DNA from: a virus
Reading direction: 5' to 3' (one strand)
Virus record (IMG/VR): IMGVR_UViG_3300037247_000432
Span: 1 to 39,828 of that record
DNA length: 39,828 nt
Part shown: positions 28,236 to 36,714 of the stretch, in pieces
Position numbering within the stretch: the stretch's first letter is position 1
Layout of the letters: every line of letters starts with the position of its first letter
Translations under genes and position numbers: made by a program
Notes under the pieces: model-generated
Databases searched by the model: none
Told to the model about the DNA's origin: nothing
What the model saw: the letters and a program-made list of their open reading frames with translations, nothing else

Positions 28236-28366
28236 TTCTTCGGCTCCTTAACTTCCTTCAACTTATCCAAGATTCCCGCCACAAGATGCGCGAGTCTACC
28301 CGCATAGGTTGAGGTTTCAACTGTCTCGATTAGGAGTCGCTTTTCCTGTGCTGTTAACTGCTTCAT
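28232..28366 (-). CDS. Small helical protein, 44 aa
   Basis: This 44-codon frame starts at 28366, two bases behind the fibre-like gene, and its TGA overlaps the GTG of the 52-aa gene (GTGA). The peptide is amphipathic and helical (QEKRLLIETVETSTYAGRLA, then GILDKLKEVKEPKK). The ribosome site is weak, so expression probably depends on coupling. Function unknown. Confidence 0.5.
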   Translation of the reverse strand: MKQLTAQEKRLLIETVETSTYAGRLAHLVAGILDKLKEVKEPKK

Positions 28367-28368
28367 CT

Positions 28369-29079
28369 TTACGGTCCTGCGATCAGGCCAAGGGTGACAA
28401 GAGCAGCATGAATCCCACCGGAACTTATTGCCACTCCTGTTGGCTTAGATACCGGAGCCGTTGTGAAAAAGCCCGCCTTGTCGCCGTCGTGGTTGAGGTC
28501 CTTATCAATTCTGATGTCCCCATATGTGCGTAGGATGCTCGCCGTTCCGACGCCTTTGATGTCGGCGGCAACGGTGCCGGTGGTTGTGGTTGTATCGGCA
28601 GCAGTGTAAAATGCGTGTTCTGTGGCGGTGTTGTATCTAGAGCTACCCCCTCCAAAAAAAAGCTTATTAAACGAGGTTGCCGTTTGCCCCATCACTAGCA
28701 GCATGCTTTCTTCTGCAATGGTTCGGTGGCGCACCGTAACTTCACCTAGTTTGGTTGTCGCATCCGTCGCAGAATTAGCGAGGCAAAGGGCTGCTGTCGA
28801 TCCCACCACATCCAACTGCGGGTTCGTCGTTGCGGCGACCGTGGCGCCGATGAGAACAGCACCATTGTCCTTGATCCGCATTCCGGTCGACGCACCTGAA
28901 TCACCGCGAAGGTCAAGTACTCCTGCACCTGTAGTTCCCTGCAGAAACTCGCCACTCTCCAACGTATGTATCTGCGCGCGAGTCTCCTTCTTCGTCGTCC
29001 CGCCTTGGTTCACCGCGAACTCGTCTGTGGAGGCCGGAGTCGTGACGGCGGGAAGGGCTGAGATCTTTGCGTTAGCCAT
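28369..29079 (-). CDS. Tail-fibre-like protein, 236 aa
   Basis: The first 40 residues follow a pattern frequent at the N terminus of phage fibre proteins: ANAKISALPAVTTPASTDEF, then VNQGGTTKKETRAQIHTL. The middle is a Thr/Ala/Gly-rich beta region (GTTGAGVLDLRGDSGASTGM, TEHAFYTAADTTTTT), and the end is AGFFTTAPVSKPTGV with HAALVTLGLIAG, a typical C-terminal fibre unit. It probably forms a slender trimeric fibre or spike-associated fibre. It lies between the two copies of the duplicated cassette. Confidence 0.65.
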   Translation of the reverse strand: MANAKISALPAVTTPASTDEFAVNQGGTTKKETRAQIHTLESGEFLQGTTGAGVLDLRGDSGASTGMRIKDNGAVLIGATVAATTNPQLDVVGSTAALCLANSATDATTKLGEVTVRHRTIAEESMLLVMGQTATSFNKLFFGGGSSRYNTATEHAFYTAADTTTTTGTVAADIKGVGTASILRTYGDIRIDKDLNHDGDKAGFFTTAPVSKPTGVAISSGGIHAALVTLGLIAGP

Positions 29080-29089
29080 TGTTCAATCC

Positions 29090-29437
29090 CTAGTTGGTAG
29101 CCGTGTAAATGGTTGCACGCCCATTGATGCCACTTGAGCCACTCGCCTCGAGTTCGACGCTGACCGCTTCGTTTGGATCGCTTTTGAGTGCGACTGGGAA
29201 ATTGAATGCGAAGGGTCCGTTGTTGAAGTCCCAGTTGAAGGCTTCCCACGTTGTCGAGCCGTGCTTGACCGTGATCGTCTTGAACGCTGCGACCACGGCG
29301 TCGTAGTCCGCACGAACACCGAACGCCAAGTGTACCGTCGCTTCGGTAGCCGATACGGTGGCCGTCGCGGTGGCGTTATCCGTTGCGCTCGACTGTGTCG
29401 CCGTTCCCCTTAGCAGGGCCGCAGTCTCAACTGACAT
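29090..29437 (-). CDS. Beta-rich surface protein, copy A, 115 aa
   Basis: This is a paralogue of the 115-aa protein at 27726-28073, with identical length and conserved blocks DNATATATV, TVKHGSTT, FPVALK and NEAVSVELEASG. The start at 29437 overlaps the stop of the 45-aa gene (TAATG). A frame extension of four codons upstream is not needed. Sequence around the aromatic residues differs between copies, so the two may bind different partners. Confidence 0.65.
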   Translation of the reverse strand: MSVETAALLRGTATQSSATDNATATATVSATEATVHLAFGVRADYDAVVAAFKTITVKHGSTTWEAFNWDFNNGPFAFNFPVALKSDPNEAVSVELEASGSSGINGRATIYTATN

Positions 29438-29574
29438 TAGGCACCCCACAACATGAGAATGATCGAACGAAAGCCACGTATCATGGCTTGCAGGTAACCG
29501 CCACGCCCGCGTCCTATGCGTGCAATAGAGCCCGAGTTCGCGCCGTTCTTGAGATATATCGGGATCATCGGCAT
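29437..29574 (-). CDS. Small protein of duplicated cassette, copy A, 45 aa
   Basis: The ATG at 29574 is one base behind the 444-aa gene. The 45 residues contain PIYLKNGANSGSI and GGYLQAMIRGFRSIILMLWG, the latter matching the 52-aa protein of copy B. The hydrophobic end could insert in a membrane or pack in a virion. It is coupled to the 115-aa gene (TAATG). Function unknown. Confidence 0.55.
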   Translation of the reverse strand: MPMIPIYLKNGANSGSIARIGRGRGGYLQAMIRGFRSIILMLWGA

Positions 29575-29575
29575 A

Positions 29576-30910
29576 TCAGTCGATCTCCTGCCAAGTGATC
29601 GAGCCCTCGACTTCCATGGCCGACACACCGCCATTCGGGCGCACGGCGAGCATCAGTTCGCTACGCGTCCCGTCGACCGCGGCACCGAGCGTGAGCGTCG
29701 ACGGGACTATGCCGCCATCCGATGCGGCGCCTTGGGCGTTGTTGCCGGTCTCCAGGAAACCGCCGCCGACCTCAGTGCCACCCGATATATCGTTTGCTGT
29801 CGCGCCGAGCGCAGTTTGTAGCGCGCTGTTCGCCAGGTCGGCATACGTCAACGAGCCACCGACTGTAATCACGTCGTTTTTTGTGCCATGCACGAGCACC
29901 CATTCGAGCGACTCTCCTGCTGTCTGAATTTGGAGTTGTACGTCAACGACCCTAATATGCGCGCCGAGATGCGTGGCCTTGAGGCGAAGCGCGATCAGAC
30001 AAAACAGCTCGTTTTCCGTGTCGGTGACCAATACCGCTCCGGCGGTAGACCTGTAACGGATCGGGCCGCGTTCGTTGATGCCGCCTTCAGAAATGACCGC
30101 TGCACAGATGCAACGCATCGAGCACACGCCGCTGGACGTGGTCGTGATGATCTGATACCGAAGGGGCAGGTTGGGCGTGCTGGCCCACGGTACTGCCAGG
30201 ATGTTGGCGGCATTGAACTCGTGGACGTAGTGGATACGCCCGCCGATCTCGATGCCGAAGCGCACGCGCCCCGCGGACAGCCACTGGAAATCGAACACGA
30301 AAATTTGTGCCTTCGTGGCGTCCAAGGTGTGGTGGGAAGGATTCGACGTGCTGTCGGATCCGTCCATCACGTCGAGGTTCCAGTTCGCCTTGTCGATCTC
30401 GTTGTCCACGGGCGACCCGGTATCCTTCGTGCGCACTACGACCTGGATCACACCCTCGTTCGACGCGAAGAAGACCCCGTTGTCGTTGTCAAACGGGCCT
30501 ATGCGGCGCTCGCAGCCAGTCTTGGTGCCGCTCGCTAGCTCCAGCACGCCCGTCATGAGGATCAACTGAGACTTGCCTGGCTGATAGTTGAAGCGTTGGA
30601 ACGTCTGTCGGGTGCGCTGGCCGGCGGTCGTGTCCGACGACGTGAAATCGATAAAGGGTTTCGCTGCCGTCGGCCCTGCGGTCGCCATCGTGCCCGATTC
30701 CAGTTCTTCGTCCCAGAAAAGATCCTGGGAGTCGCCGTGCAGCAGCTTGGAGTCGAACAGCGTGTTCGGTTCCGAAGTGCGCCATCTACCGAATGCGTCA
30801 ATCGCAGCGCTATTGGAGGCTCCGATCAGCACCTTCTGGAATTTGACGCCACCTTGATCTTCGGCGGCGTAGAGTTCTCCAGTTCCTGGTAAAATTGTGT
30901 TATCGGACAT
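29576..30910 (-). CDS. Phage structural protein of unknown role, 444 aa
   Basis: The protein is beta-rich and long, with blocks that look conserved: AFGRWRTSEPNTLFDSKLLH, FNYQPGKSQLILMTG, IFVFDFQWLSAGRVRFGIEI, and YQIITTTSSGVCSMRC. Large phages carry uncharacterised structural proteins with the pattern 'FNYQPGKSQ' and 'W...GRVRFG'. The C-terminal 100 residues differ in composition (Ala/Gly/Thr-rich). It is probably a virion surface protein. The gene follows the adaptor-like gene (TAATG). Confidence 0.5.
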   Translation of the reverse strand: MSDNTILPGTGELYAAEDQGGVKFQKVLIGASNSAAIDAFGRWRTSEPNTLFDSKLLHGDSQDLFWDEELESGTMATAGPTAAKPFIDFTSSDTTAGQRTRQTFQRFNYQPGKSQLILMTGVLELASGTKTGCERRIGPFDNDNGVFFASNEGVIQVVVRTKDTGSPVDNEIDKANWNLDVMDGSDSTSNPSHHTLDATKAQIFVFDFQWLSAGRVRFGIEIGGRIHYVHEFNAANILAVPWASTPNLPLRYQIITTTSSGVCSMRCICAAVISEGGINERGPIRYRSTAGAVLVTDTENELFCLIALRLKATHLGAHIRVVDVQLQIQTAGESLEWVLVHGTKNDVITVGGSLTYADLANSALQTALGATANDISGGTEVGGGFLETGNNAQGAASDGGIVPSTLTLGAAVDGTRSELMLAVRPNGGVSAMEVEGSITWQEID

Positions 30911-31563
30911 TACGAATACGAATCCGAGTACAGGCGGGTGCGCGCGACCTGAGAGCCCCGGCGCCCGACGTGGTGGATGAGCTGGTTTCTGCGGTCGAAC
31001 CAGCGGCTCTGAAGATCGGGAGGCGTACGTTGCTCACCACCGAGACCGAACGCAAAAAGCGCCTCGAGTGCAATGACATCATGGAACTTGAGCGGGATCC
31101 CGGACGGCACGTCGTTGTCATCCGTCATGTCGGCAAACCATTGGGTATACCGCAGCCAAATTGCCTTACCCCCTTCCGAGTCGGGGCTCGTCTCGAGCGT
31201 CGGGGCGGAGTCGATGCCGGTGATGATGAAATGATCCGCTCCCGCAGCTCGTAGCTCGTCGTAGCGCACTTCAATCAACTGCAGCCCGTCCGAGTCGGTC
31301 CAGCGTATGTCACGCCAGCGTGCAAAATCGGTGATCGGCGTCGATTGCGAGGCGAACGTGTAGACCCTTCCACTCGATGAATCGGCCGCAAGCGTGACCG
31401 TCGTCGAGTTGTAGTCTGGGCTCTGCTCGTTGATGTCCGTGAGCAGCGAGTCGACGGCTTCCTGCACGATCGGGTTGAGGATCGTGTCGCTATACGCCGG
31501 GTCATCGTCCGGCGTAGCGAGGAAGCGCCGGATGCTCGCGACGATCGTGGAGCGCGCGGCCAT
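30910..31563 (-). CDS. Head-tail adaptor-like protein, 217 aa
   Basis: The N terminus (TIVASIRRFLATPDDDPAYS, then ILNPIVQEAVDSLLTDINEQ) has the length and helical layout of podovirus adaptor proteins (P22 gp4-like). A beta-rich centre (VTLAADSSSGRVYTF, IEVRYDELRAAGADHFII) and a helical C terminus (ALEALFAFGLGGEQR) follow. In its position downstream of the coat gene it would ring the portal. Assignment is by layout and context only. Confidence 0.5.
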   Translation of the reverse strand: MAARSTIVASIRRFLATPDDDPAYSDTILNPIVQEAVDSLLTDINEQSPDYNSTTVTLAADSSSGRVYTFASQSTPITDFARWRDIRWTDSDGLQLIEVRYDELRAAGADHFIITGIDSAPTLETSPDSEGGKAIWLRYTQWFADMTDDNDVPSGIPLKFHDVIALEALFAFGLGGEQRTPPDLQSRWFDRRNQLIHHVGRRGSQVARTRLYSDSYS

Positions 31564-31575
31564 CCGTCTGCCTTC

Positions 31576-31887
31576 CTATGCCGCCAACGCCCGGCGGTGT
31601 ATGGCGCATACCCCATCCTCAACGCTGTTCGTAATCCGGCACGGTTCTCCCGACTTCGTCTTGGCGGTGCATCGGCGATCGACGGCTTCCGCGGCCGCCT
31701 CATTCCGAGCCTCGGTCAGTTTCCGCTCGAACACGAGCCATCGCGCATAGACCAACTCTGGGTCCTCGCGCCACTGCTTGGTGACCCGGAAATAATTGAC
31801 GAACCCCTTGATGATGTCGTCGGGATACTCGACCTCGACATACTGCCCCGAAGGCCCTGCATCATGATCCCATTCGCGAAGCTGCAC
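31576..31887 (-). CDS. Small protein with C-terminal Cys/His motif, 103 aa
   Basis: The start is taken as GTG at 31887, because GGAGGG lies four to five bases upstream. A TTG at 31899 in the same frame has no site, and the upstream stop lies just before the GTG. A helical middle (YVEVEYPDDIIKGFVNYFRV, WREDPELVYARWLVFERKL) is followed by a C-terminal motif, CTAKTKSGEPCR ... CAIHRR, frequent in phage and mobile-element proteins and probably zinc-binding. The role is unknown; connector or assembly functions are possible. Confidence 0.55.
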   Translation of the reverse strand: MQLREWDHDAGPSGQYVEVEYPDDIIKGFVNYFRVTKQWREDPELVYARWLVFERKLTEARNEAAAEAVDRRCTAKTKSGEPCRITNSVEDGVCAIHRRALAA

Positions 31888-31888
31888 G

Positions 31889-32347
31889 CTACCCTCCAAT
31901 GTCTGTGAGTACGCCCACGCTCGTTGCGCCCCTCAGGCGTTTGGCGCGGTCGTTGACCAAATCTGCGAAGTCCTCGCCGCCCTGCCTGTAGCGCCTTTGG
32001 CCTTCGGCGCGGTTCCCTTTGATGCGTTTCATCACTTCTTTTTTGGTCGAGCCGGCGCCGTCGAAGGGGTTGGCCACGAATGTCATTTCAAGGTTCTTCA
32101 GCGCGTCCCGCATCGTCTCGTCGTCCAACTCCCGAAAGGGATGAAGACCCGTCATCGGATCGGGCTTGACCGGCATGCCCGTCAAGGGGTTCTTGTAGAC
32201 GCCCCAAAACTGAGAGCGGGGCACTCCGTCGGCGCTTGTCAGGATGAACTCCCAACGTGAGAGCGTCTCGTTGTACCGGATATCGTCCTGTTCGAATCCG
32301 GTCAGCGCCCGGAGTGCCCGGACCCAGGAAGGTTTAGGCTCACGCAT
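31889..32347 (-). CDS. Hypothetical head-region protein, 152 aa
   Basis: The protein begins with a basic/aromatic helix (PSWVRALRALTGFEQDDIRY) and contains LSRWEFILTSADGVPRSQFW. It ends in a Lys/Arg-rich helix (KKEVMKRIKGNRAEGQRR). The start overlaps the upstream stop (TGATG). It lies in the head-completion block, but no family is recognised. Confidence 0.5.
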   Translation of the reverse strand: MREPKPSWVRALRALTGFEQDDIRYNETLSRWEFILTSADGVPRSQFWGVYKNPLTGMPVKPDPMTGLHPFRELDDETMRDALKNLEMTFVANPFDGAGSTKKEVMKRIKGNRAEGQRRYRQGGEDFADLVNDRAKRLRGATSVGVLTDIGG

Positions 32348-32649
32348 CAGAGCCCCACCTTCACAGTTACCACAGGGTAGGGATAGCAGAGCGCTACCCC
32401 TACGTCCTGTGGATCACCCTGATCATCGTCTACCTCGTACTGACGGTATCGGACTTCTACGGCTGTCACCGTGTAATCTGACAACGCACCATCCCCTACG
32501 GCGTGAGGCACCACGTCGTCCACCTCGGTTCGCCAGAAGGTGCAAGCCTCCCAGACAAGCGAATCGTCGGTATTCAAGCGGAATTCCGTCAGGACTCCGC
32601 TGTGTAGATACCCAACCCTGTTCGTCGGGTGGGGACAGACTATTGCCAT
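32347..32649 (-). CDS. Hypothetical head-region protein, 100 aa
   Basis: This is a small beta-rich protein (GYLHSGVLTEFRLNTDD, WEACTFWRTEVDDVVPHAVG, YTVTAVEVRYRQYEVDDDQG) with an acidic loop. It overlaps both neighbours (TAATG and TGATG). A connector or decoration role is suggested by place only. Confidence 0.5.
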   Translation of the reverse strand: MAIVCPHPTNRVGYLHSGVLTEFRLNTDDSLVWEACTFWRTEVDDVVPHAVGDGALSDYTVTAVEVRYRQYEVDDDQGDPQDVGVALCYPYPVVTVKVGL

Positions 32650-33641
32650 TACGACAGCTGGCTCAGATCGGACTTGTAGTGATTGCCCGATAGCCTCCAG
32701 CCGGACGTTTCAAGCTGCGCGAGCGAGTGACTGAACGAGCTAGCGCCCACGCCGGTCGCCAGGTGGTTGCCTACGATCCTGCCGCCGATCGACGACGCGC
32801 TCGTGCCCGGCTGCTTGTACAATTTCACCCAAGCCGAGGCCGGGAAATTGTAGCCCATGATGTTCTCTTGGATCAGGTAATCCCTGGCGATCGAGCCAGC
32901 CTTGCTCTCTACCGCGTAGGTGCAGCCCACGAACGTACCCCTGATGATCTGGGCCGAACCTGGGCGTCCAGCACCGCCTCCTGCGGAGTTGTCGATCAAG
33001 AACCCAGCGTCCATGGGATTGCTCGCCCCCTGACCGCCACGGAAATCGCAGTCGGAGGCACGAACCAACGCCGCGCCCCGGTTGACGAGCCCGTAGTTCA
33101 CGTCGGCCTGAGCGTAATTGTCGAGCGTGCAACGGTCGAGCCACGTACCGTAGCCGTCGGTTGAGGCAGCTTCACCATCGATTATGACGCAGGCGTTGTA
33201 GTCGTCACCGCTCGACTGGGAACCAACGAACTGGAGCCCGTAGATGTAGCAGCCCTTGGTGATCTTGGCTGACGGGCCATCCGTGTTGGTGTTCTTGTGG
33301 GCGAAGAACTGAGGGCTACCCTGTAGGCTCATGCCGAAGTTCTCGGCGACGACCATGATGCCCTGTTTGTCGAAGTTGATGGTAGCGGTCGGCTCGTCGT
33401 AGCCACGCATCCGTATGACGAGATCGCCGCGGTCGGCCGCCGTCAGATCGATAGCAGCCTGTAGCGTTGCCGTCGCGTCGTCGGCGCGTTCACCGCTGTT
33501 GTTGGTGCCACCGTCGATCGGGTCGAACCACCACACACGACCTACCTGGCCGAGTGAAAGGAACGATTCGATTTCTCTGGCTGCGCGCAGATTGCCTATG
33601 CCGTCACGCATCCATCCGAAAGTCCTGCTTGTGAGTGTCAT
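32649..33641 (-). CDS. Beta-helix virion protein in the head block, 330 aa
   Basis: Residues 1-60 resemble a spike-type entry (SRTFGWMRDGIGNLRAAREI, then a Gly/Asn-rich segment and ATATLQAAIDLTAADRGDLV). The centre has beta-helix rungs (GCYIYGLQFVGSQSSGDDYN, ASDCDFRGGQGASNPMD, IQENIMGYNFPASAWVKLY) up to about residue 320. It looks like a pectate-lyase-related trimer but without the VFNVxxxGAxGDGVTDDT signature of the two tail spikes. Its gene lies among head-completion genes rather than in the tail block, so it may be a head decoration, tail-needle or fibre protein. Confidence 0.6.
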   Translation of the reverse strand: MTLTSRTFGWMRDGIGNLRAAREIESFLSLGQVGRVWWFDPIDGGTNNSGERADDATATLQAAIDLTAADRGDLVIRMRGYDEPTATINFDKQGIMVVAENFGMSLQGSPQFFAHKNTNTDGPSAKITKGCYIYGLQFVGSQSSGDDYNACVIIDGEAASTDGYGTWLDRCTLDNYAQADVNYGLVNRGAALVRASDCDFRGGQGASNPMDAGFLIDNSAGGGAGRPGSAQIIRGTFVGCTYAVESKAGSIARDYLIQENIMGYNFPASAWVKLYKQPGTSASSIGGRIVGNHLATGVGASSFSHSLAQLETSGWRLSGNHYKSDLSQLS

Positions 33642-33657
33642 TGTTCTGATCCTCGTA

Positions 33658-33679
33658 GGGCGGGACCCGAGCCCCGCCC
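33658..33679 (-). terminator. GC-rich hairpin between HNH and beta-helix genes
   Basis: Seven perfect pairs (GGGCGGG at 33658-33664 with CCCGCCC at 33673-33679) and a short loop lie in the 48-base gap between the HNH stop (33690) and the beta-helix gene start (33641). On the minus strand there is no T-run behind it. It could weaken read-through from the coat gene or protect an mRNA end. Confidence 0.45.
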
Positions 33680-33689
33680 CATTATGGGT

Positions 33690-34358
33690 TCAAGCCGCGA
33701 TCGGGCGTTCAGCCAAGAAAACGATCATCGACTTGTCGGTCTTTTCTCTGTTACATGTGCGGCAGGCGGGAACGACGTTGCCTACCGCGTGATCACCGCC
33801 TCGGTTCAGCGCCACGACATGATCCATCGTCAGGTCGTCGCACCTTACGAGACAGTAGACGCAGAGCCAGAGGTAGGACGCTTTCAGGTCCTCCCACTGC
33901 TCGGCGGTTATGGGTTCAATGGTGGATTCAATCGCCGCACGCCGCTTCGCGCCCTGCACTTTCGCGTTGGCGCGATGGGCAGCACGGCGATTGGGGGTCT
34001 TGTTGTAGGTGAGAATGTCGTCGCGATGCTGTTGGTAATAGCGACTGTCGTCTTCGCACTTCTTTACCCGATTGCGCACACGCCAATCTCTTAACAATCC
34101 TAGGTATCGCTCTCGATTGGCAATGCGCCAATCAGAAGACCGATTTTTGATAGCTTCGGAATTGTCCTCGTAGTACGCACGAGACGACGCTTTCCGACAC
34201 AGCTTACACCGTGGCCGATAGCCGTCTGAGTGGTTGCGCTGACGGTGAAATGCGGAATACGACTTCGTCTCTCCACACCCCAGGCACGCCTTGGCGCCAA
34301 CGGCAGGGCCAGAGGGACCTGACCCCACCATCGCCTTAGTTTCGGTACTGACAGACAT
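33690..34358 (-). CDS. HNH homing endonuclease behind the coat gene, 222 aa
   Basis: The N-terminal third holds a zinc unit (CLGCGETKSYSAFHRQRNHS, CKLCRKASS), and the C-terminal third holds the HNH core (LWLCVYCLVRCDDLTMDHVV, ALNRGGDHAVGNVVPACRTC, NREKTDKSM). This arrangement is typical of free-standing phage HNH nucleases. The ATG at 34358 is one base behind the coat stop. The gene interrupts an otherwise tightly coupled morphogenesis operon, so it is likely an invading mobile gene. Its target is probably the coat gene or its surroundings in relatives. Confidence 0.88.
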   Translation of the reverse strand: MSVSTETKAMVGSGPSGPAVGAKACLGCGETKSYSAFHRQRNHSDGYRPRCKLCRKASSRAYYEDNSEAIKNRSSDWRIANRERYLGLLRDWRVRNRVKKCEDDSRYYQQHRDDILTYNKTPNRRAAHRANAKVQGAKRRAAIESTIEPITAEQWEDLKASYLWLCVYCLVRCDDLTMDHVVALNRGGDHAVGNVVPACRTCNREKTDKSMIVFLAERPIAA

Positions 34359-34359
34359 C

Positions 34360-35607
34360 TTACGCGTGTCGATCCAGAGTCAGGTCATTCAAATCTTCTA
34401 TGACTCCGTTGGCATTTCTTTGGATCGTGGCAAGATTCCAGTACTTACGAATGTAACCTTCTATCGCGTCCTTATCGACAACACGGTCGAAGGTTGCTCC
34501 GTCCATATCGGCCCACTCGGTGCCGACGACGTCGGCCATCCTGAACGCCGACGTGTTGAGGAAAAACATGCGGGAACCCGGGCAATCGACATCGCCGATA
34601 ACCGGGATCGCGCCACCCGCGTGGATTATCGCGGCGATCGGCTTGTACCCGCCCTTGAGCTGCACGTCCTGACCGTCGAGACGGCGGAGCGGCAGGAACA
34701 GTTCGGAGTACTTGAGCACGACGCCCGGCGTGGTGACTACTAGGTTCGGCACCTGCCGTGACCGCGCGCGGATCGTCTCGATCATCTGCATGACGAGCGA
34801 GTCACTCACATCCCTTTTCGTGCCACCGTTGGCCAACACAGCAGCCTTCCAGTTGGAAGTGATCGGGATGGTCTCGAACACGTTCGACGCCTCGATAGCC
34901 GCGAGCAGGCCGTTGGCCTCACCTGCGGTCTTGTTGTCGTCGTCGTCGGTCGAGCGCGTAACGAAGTCGCCCGCAGTCGTTTGCGGATCGGAATCGACCA
35001 GGATCGAGTTCGCTCCGTAATCCACGGAGGTAACGGTTCTGCGATTCCTAAGCGGTGAACCGCTCGGATCGTAGAACGCAACCTTGTCGCCGGCATACAA
35101 GTGCCGAGCACCCGCGCCTCCGTTGGGAACGGAGTAATCGAGCGTGAGCACCTGAGTGGTGCCCGAGTCAGTCAGAACATCGGCCAGCTTGCCATCAGCC
35201 GCGCAGAACATCTGGCGGTTGACTTCCAGGTCGTGGGCCTGGAGCCTGTCTGACATCGTCTCCGCCAATGCCGGCCGGTACGAACCCTGCTGCCGCTTCG
35301 TGACCTCGATCGCCAGGCCATCCAAAGCCATGCGCGTGTATGTACGCACGACTTGCATCTCGCCCTGATCGTATTGCCCTTCGTCGGCGGGAGGGAGTGT
35401 CTTGTTCGCTCCGGCGTTACTCGAAGCGCCACCGATGAAACTCTTGATCCCGAAGATCCACTTCTTGCCTGTGAAGTTCGCGTTCTCCAGCCGTGCGAAC
35501 TGGGCCTTGAGCGCCGTCTCCGGGTTGGTCTGGTTTGCCCAGACGTTCGTGAAATAATCCTTAGCGAGATCGGTGAGCTCGCTAAGGGTCGATGGTGTTA
35601 CAGCCAT
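34360..35607 (-). CDS. Major capsid (coat) protein, 415 aa
   Basis: The protein has the length and character of a podovirus coat protein of the HK97 fold. An N-terminal helical arm (TLSELTDLAKDYFTNVWANQ) is followed by a beta-rich core and AVLANGGTKRDVSDSLVMQM. Later come QVPNLVVTTPGVVLKYSEL, KPIAAIIHAGGAIPVIGDVD and MFFLNTSAFRMADVVG, which fit the peptide-rich spine and P-domain. The start has GAGGTGA six bases upstream. It follows the scaffold gene, the usual order portal-scaffold-coat. Confidence 0.8.
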   Translation of the reverse strand: MAVTPSTLSELTDLAKDYFTNVWANQTNPETALKAQFARLENANFTGKKWIFGIKSFIGGASSNAGANKTLPPADEGQYDQGEMQVVRTYTRMALDGLAIEVTKRQQGSYRPALAETMSDRLQAHDLEVNRQMFCAADGKLADVLTDSGTTQVLTLDYSVPNGGAGARHLYAGDKVAFYDPSGSPLRNRRTVTSVDYGANSILVDSDPQTTAGDFVTRSTDDDDNKTAGEANGLLAAIEASNVFETIPITSNWKAAVLANGGTKRDVSDSLVMQMIETIRARSRQVPNLVVTTPGVVLKYSELFLPLRRLDGQDVQLKGGYKPIAAIIHAGGAIPVIGDVDCPGSRMFFLNTSAFRMADVVGTEWADMDGATFDRVVDKDAIEGYIRKYWNLATIQRNANGVIEDLNDLTLDRHA

Positions 35608-35648
35608 TTCTGGTCACCTCAGAGCCTTGCTGTTCCAAGTGAGAGCAG

Positions 35649-36701
35649 CTACCCGGCTTTAGACCACGCCGAATTCTTCTCGGCCAGTTCATTTGGGCCG
35701 AAGGTTTCGGGTGGTACGTAACCTTTGGCGGGTGCTCCTGCCCCGGTAGCTACCGGAACGGTTTTCGCCCGCCTTACCGCGTGCCGCGTCGTCTCGTTTT
35801 GCTCCTCGGCGGTTTGTGAGGCCGTCAGCGTGTCGATCTTTGCTGAGAGGGTGGCGAGTTGGTCACGGAGTGGCTTTGAGGCTCCTGAGAGGTACTCTGC
35901 TTCCGCTTGGTAGATGCTCCGCACATCGGAGATGTCGAGGCTCGCCTGTCCTGCGGTTAGGCGTTGGCCGTAGATGGACGCGACTCTACCTGGGTCGACG
36001 CCATCGAATTCGGGTCCTAGCTCCTTGATCCACCCGAGGGCGGTTGTCGAGGCTTCCTGTACTACACGCGCATCCTTATCGTCCAGGAGGGCATCACGCT
36101 CGGCTACGATTTCCCGGTTGGCCCAGCGGTCATCCCACGTTTTCCTGTACATCGGGTTGCTTTGCAGCATATCCAGGTGCTGCTGGTACTGCGCCGCGCT
36201 CTCTGGATCGCTGAGGGCGGCTTTGATTTCCGCTTCCTGCTCGGATAGATACTTCCCCTTGGCTTCGAGCTTCGCGCGCTCCGCCACCACGTTGGACTGC
36301 GACGTTTCAAACGCCCGGCGCTCGTTGCTGAGTTCTGTGGTCTTGGTGCGGTAATCCTGCTCGAGCATCCCGCGCTTACGCACTTCTTCGATCGGGACGT
36401 ACTCGATCTCGTCGCCGCGCTTGAGCGGAATCCGCACCCCTTCGGGTAGCTGGAACGCTTCGTCTCCCAGCTTGCACTCGATGAATTTCTGAACGACCTC
36501 TGCGACGGCCTTCGCCTCCCCGGCAGCCTCACCGGCCGTCTCAACGGCCCCAGTGGCTTCGTCACCGGTCGCGGTGACCTCTTCAACTACCGCTGCGGCC
36601 CCTTCAACTACCTCGGCGGTGGCTTCGCCTGCCGGCGTCTCGGTCGTCTCGGGTTCGGCCTCTTCGGTGCCGTCTTTGATCCAGGTCTCTTTGTCTGCCA
36701 T
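35649..36701 (-). CDS. Scaffolding protein, 350 aa
   Basis: The N-terminal 75 residues are acidic and Ala/Val/Thr-rich (ETTETPAGEATAEVVEGAAA). Residues 80-290 are strongly helical with heptad repeats (LSNERRAFETSQSNVVAERA, KLEAKGKYLSEQEAEIKAAL). The C terminus is basic (ETTRHAVRRAKTV). Such charge polarity and coiled coil are typical of phage scaffolds, which bind coat protein by the basic C-terminal end. It lies between portal and coat. Confidence 0.75.
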   Translation of the reverse strand: MADKETWIKDGTEEAEPETTETPAGEATAEVVEGAAAVVEEVTATGDEATGAVETAGEAAGEAKAVAEVVQKFIECKLGDEAFQLPEGVRIPLKRGDEIEYVPIEEVRKRGMLEQDYRTKTTELSNERRAFETSQSNVVAERAKLEAKGKYLSEQEAEIKAALSDPESAAQYQQHLDMLQSNPMYRKTWDDRWANREIVAERDALLDDKDARVVQEASTTALGWIKELGPEFDGVDPGRVASIYGQRLTAGQASLDISDVRSIYQAEAEYLSGASKPLRDQLATLSAKIDTLTASQTAEEQNETTRHAVRRAKTVPVATGAGAPAKGYVPPETFGPNELAEKNSAWSKAG

Positions 36702-36714
36702 CTGCCGTTTCCCC

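Noticed and set aside
29888-30538. 216-codon open frame on the plus strand
   Set aside because: It is antisense to the 444-aa structural gene with no motif.
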